DNA from: Clostridiales bacterium
GTDB taxonomy: Bacteria > Bacillota > Clostridia > Oscillospirales > Oscillospiraceae
Assembly (NCBI GenBank): GCA_022781505.1
Contig: JALETK010000035.1
Span: 1 to 40,703, forward strand
Direction: 5' to 3'
Length of the DNA stretch: 40,703 nt
The position numbers were made by a program, and so were the translations under genes. Position 1 is the stretch's first letter. Every line of letters begins with the position of its first letter. The notes beneath the pieces are model-generated. The model saw nothing but the letters and a program-made list of their open reading frames with translations, was not told where the DNA came from and ran no database searches. Shown here piece by piece: positions 13,911 through 23,304 of the stretch.

Positions 13911-14131
13911 TGTCATCAGCGAGGCGTAGCCGAAGGATCTTATGCACCGGGGCTTGTTGTGTCGGAACCCTTCTGCGCGAGATCCTTCGCTGCCCGCTCA
14001 GGATGACAAATCGGGGGTGCGGCGGTTGTTTTATAACAATGACGGGGCCGGGGGTCTGGTGGGTTTGGATGGAGCTGCAGGGCAGATTTGCGAGTGCCCG
14101 GCGGGGGCGAGCCCCCGCCCTACGGGTGCAT
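13911..14131. repeat. Composite repeat: family B element plus conserved ~90-bp tail ending in a GTAGGG-type palindrome
   Basis: ...TCAGGATGACAAATCGGGGGTGCGGCGGTTGTTTTATAACAATGACGGGGCCGGGGGTCTGGTGGGTTTGGATGGAGCTGCAGGGCAGATTTGCGAGTGCCCGGCGGGGGCGAGCCCCCGCCCTAC; reverse complement of the arrangement at ~24475-24690. Confidence 0.8.
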
Positions 14132-14203
14132 AGTCGGGAGCCGGTACGCTGGGATGAGGTTGCTAATCAGATTTGCAGATGCCCGGCGGAATGATTATGT
14201 ATG

Positions 14204-14842
14204 CTACAGGGTGGAGTAGCCGTTGCCGGTGACCAGGGCGTCGATCTTCTCGCCACGGCGGCACATGGGGCAGTTGTGGGCGCTGTAGCCCGCGTAGTCC
14301 GGCAGATCCGCCACATGGAACAGGGCGTTGATGGGGGTGCCGTCCTCGGTGGTGTCGATGGCGCTGTAGATGGCGGAGAGGCCTGCCACACAGCCGCCGT
14401 AGTACCGGACGCAGTCGGCGCTGCGGCTGGCGGTGATGCCCGTGGTGGCGGAGGCCAGGAGAATCAGAACATGCTTGCCCCGGATCATGGGCTGGAGGCT
14501 CTCCCGGAAGAACAGCTGGGACTCGCTGCTGGTCTCCGGCGTCACCACATAGATGGTCTGGTGGGCGTTGATGGACATGACCCCGGCCTTGGTCAGCTCC
14601 TCGGCCAGGCAGGTGCCCACCACCTCCATGCCGTCCAGGCACAAGATGGTGTCCACAATGGTGGTGTTCACATATTGCCGGGCCAGCGCCTTGGCCGTGG
14701 CCTGGGCCTCGCTGAGACGGGACTTCTGGAAGGTGACGTCGATGTAATAATTGATGTGGGAGTGGTTGGTGACGAAATGTCCCTTGGACACCCGCAGGGC
14801 GACGTTGCTCTTCAGCACGGGGAGTTTTACCAGGTTCAGCAT
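14204..14842 (-). CDS. Phosphoribosyltransferase-like protein (orotate PRTase-like) with degenerate PRPP loop
   Basis: 212 aa MLNLVKLPVLKSNVALRVSKGHFVTNHSHINYYIDVTFQKSRLSEAQATAKALA...GKHVLILLASATTGITASRSADCVRYYGGCVAGLSAIYSAI...NCPMCRRGEKIDALVTGNGYSTL; SD GGAGG upstream of ATG at 14842. Confidence 0.75.
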   Translation of the reverse strand: MLNLVKLPVLKSNVALRVSKGHFVTNHSHINYYIDVTFQKSRLSEAQATAKALARQYVNTTIVDTILCLDGMEVVGTCLAEELTKAGVMSINAHQTIYVVTPETSSESQLFFRESLQPMIRGKHVLILLASATTGITASRSADCVRYYGGCVAGLSAIYSAIDTTEDGTPINALFHVADLPDYAGYSAHNCPMCRRGEKIDALVTGNGYSTL

Positions 14843-14861
14843 GTTTACTTCCTCCAATTCC

Positions 14862-14908
14862 AAAAGGCGCCATGCCCGGAGGCAACCCCGGGCAAAACGC
14901 CTTTTTTT
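14862..14908 (-). promoter_or_regulatory. Structured 5' UTR hairpin / possible attenuator of the PRTase-like gene
   Basis: + strand: AAAAGGCG-CCAT-GCCCGG-AGGCAACC-CCGGGC-AAAA-CGCCTTTT: two stacked stems separated by a symmetric internal loop, between a TATAAT-like -10 (minus strand) and the SD. Confidence 0.55.
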
Positions 14909-15005
14909 CATTATACAATATTTTTTGCCACCTCCGCAAGGGAAAAGTGCAAATTCTCCCTCGCCAAGGCGCACAAAGATTGTCCCCGGTTTTTGTGCAG
15001 AACAT

Positions 15006-15359
15006 CTAGAGGAAGTTATAATAGTGTGGCATCTCCGACTGGGCCAGGCCCCGGACCCGGGAGGCCAGGGCGCTGCAGCGGGTGGTGAAGTCCTCCGGGG
15101 CCGTCTCCAGCTCCGCGAAGACCTGGCGGATTTCATCCAGATCCTCATGGTCGGTGAGGGCCGCCATGAGGCCGTACCGCCGGTCCCACAGGGCCCGGGC
15201 CTTCTCCACCCGCTCCATGGCCGCCTCCGGCTCCAGATCCCGGGCCGCCTCCAGGAGGGCCGCCACCTGATCCGTTGTGGTGTCCATAAACACCAGGGCC
15301 CCAATGGACAGAGCCAGGAGCACCGTCAAAACCGTAAAGCCAATCCAGAAGTGCTTCAC
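15006..15359 (-). CDS. DUF4363-like small membrane-anchored protein
   Basis: MKHFWIGFTVLTVLLALSIGALVFMDTTTDQVAALLEAARDLE...; single N-terminal TM; overlaps the end of the DUF421-like gene. Confidence 0.65.
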   Translation of the reverse strand: MKHFWIGFTVLTVLLALSIGALVFMDTTTDQVAALLEAARDLEPEAAMERVEKARALWDRRYGLMAALTDHEDLDEIRQVFAELETAPEDFTTRCSALASRVRGLAQSEMPHYYNFL

Positions 15360-16033
15360 GCCCCCGCCTCCTTCCGCACAAAATACACATGGTCAAGGCC
15401 GTCCACCGTGAGAAGGTACACCTCCCGCAATGGGCACTCCCGCCGCTTCAGCTCCTTTCCCAGCCAGGCCCGATCCCTTCCGGAGAGGGTCAGGTTCTCC
15501 TCCAGCACCCGGCCGTCGGAGACGATGGTCACCGGGAGGCTCTGGGGCGACGCGGGAACGCCCGCGTCCTTAGCGCTGGCGGGCCTGTCCTTGGGGTACA
15601 GGAACACGGAGATTTTTCCGTTGGTCTCCAGGATGGCATACTGGACGGTGTTTAAGTCCAGCACCTCCCGCTGGCGCAGGTGCTCCGTCAGCTCGTCCAG
15701 GGTGATGCGGGTTCTCACAAGGTTTTTCTGCTGAATGACCCCCTGGGAGATGAGAATCACCGGCTTTCCGCACAGGGCCCGGCGCACGGGAATCCACCGC
15801 ATGGAGGCCACGGCCAGAAGAAGCTGCACCCCCAGCACCGTGAGAATGGGCACGAGGCCGGAGAACAGGGGGATTCCCCCGTCCTGCATGGGAATGGCCG
15901 CCAGGTTTGCAATGAGCATGGTCACCACAAACTCCGCCGGCTCCATCTCCCCAATCTGGCGCTTGCCCATGAGCCGCACCACCAGAATCAAAATCAGATA
16001 CAAAACCACGGTTCGCACATAGGAAAGAAGCAT
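15356..16033 (-). CDS. DUF421 (YetF-like) membrane protein
   Basis: VVLYLILILVVRLMGKRQIGEMEPAEFVVTMLIANLAAIPMQD...LCGKPVILISQGVIQQKNLVRTRITLDELTEHLRQREVLDLNTVQYAILETNGKISVFL: DUF421 signature. Confidence 0.9.
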   Translation of the reverse strand: MLLSYVRTVVLYLILILVVRLMGKRQIGEMEPAEFVVTMLIANLAAIPMQDGGIPLFSGLVPILTVLGVQLLLAVASMRWIPVRRALCGKPVILISQGVIQQKNLVRTRITLDELTEHLRQREVLDLNTVQYAILETNGKISVFLYPKDRPASAKDAGVPASPQSLPVTIVSDGRVLEENLTLSGRDRAWLGKELKRRECPLREVYLLTVDGLDHVYFVRKEAGA

Positions 16034-16082
16034 TTACTCCACCTCGCCCATAGCATCTCCCAAAGGGCGCAAACTATACCGG

Positions 16083-16111
16083 TTGCAAATGCCGTCGAGA
16101 TCTGCTATACT
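16083..16111 (+). promoter_or_regulatory. Candidate sigma-A promoter for DEAD-box gene
   Basis: TTGCAA, 17-nt spacer, TATACT. Confidence 0.65.
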
Positions 16112-16152
16112 GAGGGAAATTACATTATTTTTGAGATAAGGAACGCTTTGCC

Positions 16153-17340
16153 ATGTCAGATACGAACATTTCTTTTCAGGATCTGGGCCTCTCCCAGGCC
16201 ATGCTGAAGGCCCTGGAGCAAAAGGGGTACGGCTACCCCACCTCCGTCCAGCGGGAGGCCATTCCGCCCCTTCTCCAGTGGAAGGACGTGATTGCCAAGG
16301 CCCCCACGGGCACCGGCAAGACCTTTGCCTTTGGAATTCCCATGATTGAGCATGTGGACCCGGAGCGGCCCGAGGTACAGGGCCTGATTCTGGCCCCCAC
16401 CCGGGAGCTGGCCATTCAGATCTGTGACGAGCTCCGGAGCCTCCTGTCCTTCTACAAGGGCATCCGGGTGACGGTGCTCTACGGCGGGGCCTCCATTGTG
16501 ACCCAGGCCAAGGCCCTGGAGAAGAAGCCCCAGATCGTGGTGGCCACCCCGGGCCGCCTCATGGATCACTACAACCGGAAGAACATCCGCTTCGACCAGG
16601 TGCAGACCATCATCCTGGACGAGGCCGACCGGATGCTGGACATGGGCTTTTTCAAGGATGTGACCCGGATTGTGGAGAAGGTGAAGAACCGGAAAAATCT
16701 GGGTCTGTTCTCCGCCACCATCTCCCAGGAGGTCATGACCGTCAGCTGGATGTACCAGCGGGACGAGGTGGAGATCACCGTGGAGCCCAAGCTGGAGGAC
16801 AAGCCGGACATCGACCAGTACTCCATCACCACCACCCCCCTCTCCAAGGCGGAGACCACCCTGCGGCTGATTCGCTCCCAGGGCTTTGAGCGGGTGATGA
16901 TCTTCTGCAACACCAAGCACATGTGCCAGCGGCTGTGCGACGACTTCCAGCGGGCCGGCGCCCCCGCCGAGTGCATCCACGGGGACATCAAGCAGTCCCT
17001 CCGGGAGAAGACCATGCAGAAGTTCCACAGAGGAGAGCTGCCCATCCTCATCGCCACGGACGTGGCCTCCCGGGGCATCGACGTGGACGACGTGGACTGC
17101 GTCATCAACTATGACATTCCCGAGGAGAACGAATACTATATTCACCGCATCGGCCGCACCGGCCGGGCAAAGCGGAAGGGCGCCGCATATTCTATTATAA
17201 GCAACTTCCCGGAGAAGGCGAAGCTGGACGAGATCGCCAAATACTCCAACTTCACCGTCCGCCCCATGCTTCTGGGCGAGGACGGGAGCCTCACCGAAGA
17301 GGTGGTCAAGGCCCCCGTGGTCAAGAAGCGCTTCCGTTGA
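16153..17340 (+). CDS. DEAD-box RNA helicase
   Basis: Q-motif (FQDLGLSQAMLKALEQKGYGYPTSVQREAIP), APTGTGKT, PTRELAIQ, VATPGRLMDH, DEADRMLDMGF, SATIS, HRIGRTGRAKRKG. Confidence 0.95.
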   Translation: MSDTNISFQDLGLSQAMLKALEQKGYGYPTSVQREAIPPLLQWKDVIAKAPTGTGKTFAFGIPMIEHVDPERPEVQGLILAPTRELAIQICDELRSLLSFYKGIRVTVLYGGASIVTQAKALEKKPQIVVATPGRLMDHYNRKNIRFDQVQTIILDEADRMLDMGFFKDVTRIVEKVKNRKNLGLFSATISQEVMTVSWMYQRDEVEITVEPKLEDKPDIDQYSITTTPLSKAETTLRLIRSQGFERVMIFCNTKHMCQRLCDDFQRAGAPAECIHGDIKQSLREKTMQKFHRGELPILIATDVASRGIDVDDVDCVINYDIPEENEYYIHRIGRTGRAKRKGAAYSIISNFPEKAKLDEIAKYSNFTVRPMLLGEDGSLTEEVVKAPVVKKRFR

Positions 17341-18206
17341 CCCGCAAGGAGGCGGGGCTCCTGCTGCTCACCTCCAGCCTGGGAGACCCGGGGCGGCGGC
17401 CCCTCACCCCCACCCAGTACAGCCGCCTCCAGAGCCGGGTGCTGGCCGCCCGGGAGGTGGGTCACGGGGGAGAGGTGGAGCTTCCCTTCCTCCTCTCCCT
17501 GGGCTGCACCGCCCGGGAGGGAGAGCATGTGCTGGCGCTTCTGTCCCAGATGGGCCGGCTGGAGGCCTATCTGGAGAAGGCCCGGAGCCGGGGCTACGAC
17601 TGCATCACCCGGCTGAGCCCCCGGTACCCGAAGCGGCTGCTCCGGGTCATGGGCCCGGAGGCCCCCACGGTGCTGTGGGCCTGGGGAGACCCCGGCCGCC
17701 TGGAGGACCGGTGCCTGGGCCTGGCGGGGAGCCGGGATCTCCTGCCCCCAAACGCGCTGTTTGCCCAAAAGGCCGGCCTGGAGGCCGCCCGGCAGGGCTA
17801 TACCCTGGTGACCGGTGGCGCCCGGGGGGCAGACCGGGTTTCTTTGGAGCGCTGCCTTGCCGCCGGAGGCCGGGTGATCACCGTGCTGCCCGACGGCTTT
17901 CTGGGGCACCTGCCGGAGAAAAACACCCTGTACCTCTGCCACGACAGCTTTGACCTCCCCTTCTCCTCCGGCAGAGCCCTGGCCCGGAATCACATCATCC
18001 ACGCCATGGGCGGCCTGACCCTGATTCCCCAGTGCAGCCTCCGCCGGGGGGGCACCTGGTCCGGCGCCGCCGCCAACCTGGAGCACCGGTGGAGCCGCCT
18101 GGGGGTCTATGGGGACGGCTCCCCCGCCGCCCTGGCACTGGCGTCCCAGGGCGCGGTGCCCCTCTCCCCGGAGGATCTGGAAAACCTCTCCGCCCTGTGC
18201 CTGTAA
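17337..18206 (+). CDS. Divergent DprA/Smf-like (SLOG/Rossmann) protein
   Basis: GYDCITRLSPRYPKRLLRVMG..PTVLWAWGD...LAGSRDLLPP...GYTLVTGGARGADRVSLERCLAAGGRVITVLPDG...LARNHIIHAMGGLTLIPQ...GGTWSGAAANL. TTG start overlaps the helicase stop (TTGA). Confidence 0.75.
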   Translation: MTRKEAGLLLLTSSLGDPGRRPLTPTQYSRLQSRVLAAREVGHGGEVELPFLLSLGCTAREGEHVLALLSQMGRLEAYLEKARSRGYDCITRLSPRYPKRLLRVMGPEAPTVLWAWGDPGRLEDRCLGLAGSRDLLPPNALFAQKAGLEAARQGYTLVTGGARGADRVSLERCLAAGGRVITVLPDGFLGHLPEKNTLYLCHDSFDLPFSSGRALARNHIIHAMGGLTLIPQCSLRRGGTWSGAAANLEHRWSRLGVYGDGSPAALALASQGAVPLSPEDLENLSALCL

Positions 18207-18317
18207 CCCCCGTGGTCACGGGCGGCTCCCCACAGATACCGCAGGGAACAGTCTTGACCGTTCCGCAAGCCCCCGGAATCCGCAGCACCTGCGGCAACCT
18301 GTACCGGCCAGCCCCAC

Positions 18318-18445
18318 TTGTCATTCTGAGGCGCAGCCGAAGAATCTCATGCACCGGGCACCCGCATCGGACCCCTCCTGCGGGAGATCCTTCGCTTTTG
18401 GCTCAGGATGACAAGTCGGGGGTGGGGCGATGACTTCATAACAAT
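18318..18445. repeat. REP/MITE-like family B copy
   Basis: TGTCATTCTGAGGCGCAGCCGAAGAATCTCATGCACCGGGCA...CCTGCGGGAGATCCTTCGCTTTTGGCTCAGGATGACAAGTCGGGGGTGG. Confidence 0.8.
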
Positions 18446-18522
18446 ATGATAAGCGATTGCCCGCGTTTTCTCTGCTGCACGGCTCTTTTTTGAGGGTCGT
18501 GCAAAAAAAGATAAATTGGTAG

Positions 18523-18552
18523 TTGATTTTTGCACATCAAAAGTTGTATAAT
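18523..18552 (+). promoter_or_regulatory. Candidate sigma-A promoter for glmS
   Basis: TTGATT (18523-18528), 18-nt spacer, TATAAT (18547-18552). Confidence 0.65.
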
Positions 18553-18639
18553 GAACCAGCCCCCATTTATATGGGCCTTTGCTTTTGTCTTATCTCACAA
18601 CAACATTACCGCCCTAGGCGGGGTTTTGGAGGTTTTCCT

Positions 18640-20481
<1,842 letters not shown>

Positions 20482-20555
20482 GAGCCACCCTGCGCCACTG
20501 CAGGGCGGGGCACGCCCCAATGTCACGAATCAATGCAAAAACCTTCCATCCCGTC

Positions 20556-20712
20556 CGTAGGGGCGGGCCCATGTGTCCGCCCGCGGCAGGGGGGATCATT
20601 TGTGAAAATGTTGGGCGAATTCGCACATGCTTTGATATTGTCTGCGGTTTCGCATTGGATTTTGCGGGACGGTTCCTTTCTCTGCGGGCGGACACATGGG
20701 TCCGCCCCTACG
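20556..20712. mobile_element. MITE-like element, family D copy 1 (157 bp, 29-bp TIRs)
   Basis: Left end CGTAGGGGCGGGCCCATGTGTCCGCCCGC (20556-20584); right end GCGGGCGGACACATGGGTCCGCCCCTACG (20684-20712): inverted repeat with one mismatch in 29. Internal region is homologous to 22910-23071 in reverse. Confidence 0.8.
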
Positions 20713-20795
20713 AACATGCCGGGGGCCGTTGCCGATGGGCCGGGCGTATTGTGGTGAAAAATCAACTTCAAAATTCCCATCGCCTCAGGAAGCCG

Positions 20796-20824
20796 TTGCA
20801 CTTCCCCCGAAATCGTGGTATAGT
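20796..20824 (+). promoter_or_regulatory. Candidate sigma-A promoter for Nudix gene
   Basis: TTGCAC, 17-nt spacer, TATAGT. Confidence 0.6.
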
Positions 20825-20858
20825 GGGGAGGACAACATGCGAAAGAGGCGATTTTTTC

Positions 20859-21467
20859 ATGGCGGATGTGCGGAATGTGAAAAAGCTCACGGACAACCGG
20901 TTTTTGAATCTGTATCAGCTGGACGCCGTCCACAGGGACGGCACCGTCTCTCCCTATTATGTGGCCTCCCGAACCAAGACCACGGAGAATCTCAAGGCCC
21001 TGGCCCATCACAATCACCCCGACGGGGTGATTCTCTATGGGGTCTGGGGGGCGGCAAAGGATCATGTGGTGCTGATCCGGCAGTACCGGTACCCCATCGG
21101 GGGCTATGTGTACGAGTTCCCCGCCGGGCTGGTGGAGCCCGGGGAGAATCTTCTGGAGGCGGGAGTCCGGGAGATGTTTGAGGAGACGGGCCTGACCTTC
21201 CATCCCGTGGAGGGTGGAAGCTACATGCGCCCCTTCTTCACCACTGTGGGCATGACCGACGAGAGCTGCGGCACGGTCTACGGCTACTGTGAGGGAACCC
21301 CCACCAATGCCAACCAGGAATCCTCCGAGGACATCCAGGTGGTTTTGGCGGACCGGGCGGAGTGCCGCCGGATTCTCCGGGAGGAGAATGTGGCCATTAT
21401 GTGCGCCTATATGCTCATGCACTTCATCGCCGGAGAGGGCGACCCCCTGGCCTTCCTCCGGGCCTGA
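20859..21467 (+). CDS. Nudix hydrolase (ADP-ribose pyrophosphatase-like)
   Basis: EFPAGLVEPGENLLEAGVREMFEETGLTF approximates the Nudix box; RQYRYPIGGYVYEFPAG is typical of ADPR pyrophosphatases. Confidence 0.88.
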   Translation: MADVRNVKKLTDNRFLNLYQLDAVHRDGTVSPYYVASRTKTTENLKALAHHNHPDGVILYGVWGAAKDHVVLIRQYRYPIGGYVYEFPAGLVEPGENLLEAGVREMFEETGLTFHPVEGGSYMRPFFTTVGMTDESCGTVYGYCEGTPTNANQESSEDIQVVLADRAECRRILREENVAIMCAYMLMHFIAGEGDPLAFLRA

Positions 21468-21485
21468 GGGAAAGGAGCGGGTTTT

Positions 21486-22847
21486 ATGTCTCACGTCATT
21501 GCCGCCGTGTCCACAGGCCCGGGGGTCAGCGCCATCGGCATTCTCCGCCTCTCCGGAGAGGGCTGCGCCCGGGTGGCCGGGCAGGTGTTCCGCCCCAAAA
21601 GCGGACGCCCCCTGGAGGAGGCCCCCAACCGGAAGCTGATTCTGGGAACCCTTCTGGATGAAGGGGGCCGGGTTCTGGATCAGTGCATGGCCGTGTACAC
21701 CCGGGGCCCCCACAGCTACACCGGGGAGGACACGGTGGAGCTCCACTGTCACGGCTCCCCCCCAGTCCTGGCCGCCGGGCTGGAGGCCCTGTACCGGGCG
21801 GGAGCCCTGCCTGCCCGCCGGGGGGAGTTCACCAAGCGGGCCTTCTTAAATGGGCAGATGGATCTGACCCAGGCGGAGGCGGTGATCGACCTCATCGAGG
21901 CGGAGACCGCCGACGCCGCCGCCAACGCCGCCGGGCAGGTGGGCGGGGCCCTGGTTCGCCGGCTGGAGCCCATTTACCACAGCCTCACCGACCTGTGCAG
22001 CCATTTCCACGCGGTGCTGGACTACCCCGACGAGGACATTGAGGACTTCCGCCTCCCCGCCTACCTGGGAACTCTGGAGGCCGCCCGGGAGACCTTAGAC
22101 CGGCTCCTGGCCACCGCTGCCCGGGGCCGGATTCTCCGCCAGGGCATCCGGGCGGTGATTTTGGGGAAGCCCAACGTGGGAAAGTCCAGCCTCCTGAACG
22201 CACTGGCCGGGTTCCGGAGGGTGATCGTCACGGAAATCCCCGGCACCACCCGGGACACGGTGGAGGAATCGGTGCTCCTGGGGGGCCTGCGGCTGCGGCT
22301 GGTGGACACGGCGGGCATCCGGGACACCGGGGATGAAATCGAGGCCATGGGCGTGGCCCGCTCCCTGGAGGCCGCCCGGGAGGCGGAGCTGGCCCTTTTC
22401 GTCTGCGACGGCAGCCGCCCCCTGAGCGGGGAGGATTGGGAGGCCATAGAGGCCGCCAAGGCCGCCCCCCACGCCCTGTGTCTGGTGAACAAGGCCGACC
22501 TTCCCCAGGCGGTGGATTTTGCCGCCCTCCCCTTTGACACCGTCCTTCCCATCAGCGCCAAAGAGGGCACGGGGCTGGAGGCCCTGACCGCCGCCCTCGG
22601 GGCCATCTTCGGCACGGAGACCCCCTGCGACGGCTCCATTTTGACCAACGCCCGGCAGACCGGGGCCGTGGCCCGGGCCCGGGACGCGGTGAGCCGCACC
22701 ATAGAGGGCCTCGCCGCCGGCCTCACCCCCGACGCCCTCCTCACGGACGTGGAGGAGGCCCTGGAGGCCATGGGCGAGCTCAGCGGCCGAACCGTCCGGG
22801 AGGACATCACCAACCGGATTTTTGAACGCTTTTGTGTGGGAAAATAA
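21486..22847 (+). CDS. mnmE: tRNA uridine-5-carboxymethylaminomethyl(34) synthesis GTPase MnmE
   Basis: MSHVIAAVSTGPGVSAIGILRLSG, YTGEDTVELHCHG, GKPNVGKSSLLNALAGFRRVIVTEIPGTTRDTVEE, DTAGIRDTGDEIEAMGVARS, C-terminal IFERFCVGK. Confidence 0.97.
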   Translation: MSHVIAAVSTGPGVSAIGILRLSGEGCARVAGQVFRPKSGRPLEEAPNRKLILGTLLDEGGRVLDQCMAVYTRGPHSYTGEDTVELHCHGSPPVLAAGLEALYRAGALPARRGEFTKRAFLNGQMDLTQAEAVIDLIEAETADAAANAAGQVGGALVRRLEPIYHSLTDLCSHFHAVLDYPDEDIEDFRLPAYLGTLEAARETLDRLLATAARGRILRQGIRAVILGKPNVGKSSLLNALAGFRRVIVTEIPGTTRDTVEESVLLGGLRLRLVDTAGIRDTGDEIEAMGVARSLEAAREAELALFVCDGSRPLSGEDWEAIEAAKAAPHALCLVNKADLPQAVDFAALPFDTVLPISAKEGTGLEALTAALGAIFGTETPCDGSILTNARQTGAVARARDAVSRTIEGLAAGLTPDALLTDVEEALEAMGELSGRTVREDITNRIFERFCVGK

Positions 22848-22909
22848 TCCCAAAAACAGCTCTATAACAGCAAATGCCGCCAAAATAAAGAAAAACTCTC
22901 ATACCCGTC

Positions 22910-23071
22910 CGTAGGGGCGGACCCAAGTGTCCGCCCGCAGAAAAGGGAATCGTTCCACAGAAATCCAATGCGAATCCGTAGAGAACATCGAAAAATATCC
23001 GAATTCGCCCAACCTTGTTGGGGGTTGTTCTCTTGTACCGCAGGCGGACACATGGGGCTGCCCCTGCTGCG
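22910..23071. mobile_element. MITE-like element, family D copy 2 (162 bp, degenerate right TIR)
   Basis: CGTAGGGGCGGACCCAAGTGTCCGCCCGC...CGCAGGCGGACACATGGGGCTGCCCCTGCTGCG. The reverse complement of the interior aligns with copy 1 (TTGGGCGAATTCG...TTCGCATTGGATTT...TCTGCGGGCGG). Confidence 0.75.
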
Positions 23072-23127
23072 TTGTAACTTCTAAAAATCGACTACAGATC
23101 GCTATAAGGGCCGTGATTCTATGAACC

Positions 23128-23155
23128 GTAGGGGAGGGTCATGACCCTCCCCTAC
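23128..23155. repeat. 28-bp palindrome, family A (GAG/CTC subtype)
   Basis: GTAGGGGAGGGTCATGACCCTCCCCTAC, identical to 6096-6123. Confidence 0.9.
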
Positions 23156-23304
23156 AATGCACCAAAGTGATATTTTAAAAGCTACAACGTACTATGGGCA
23201 CTCAGGTGCGTTTTTCGCTTTCATCTAACATTGCACATGGCCCTGTCCCTATGGGTTGGGGCGTTTTTCCGTACATTTGAATTTTTACACAGGAAGGAAC
23301 CGAT

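Noticed and set aside
13440-14160. CRISPR array or small ORFs (13520..13795, 13696..13929, 13910..14194, etc.)
   Set aside because: Repeats are dispersed palindromic/MITE-like elements without regular spacers; the small ORFs are frames through these repeats and lack good SDs.
20520-20858. N-terminal extension of the Nudix ORF (315 aa)
   Set aside because: Extension runs through the MITE-like element and the TTGCAC-17-TATAGT promoter; start at 20859 is better supported.
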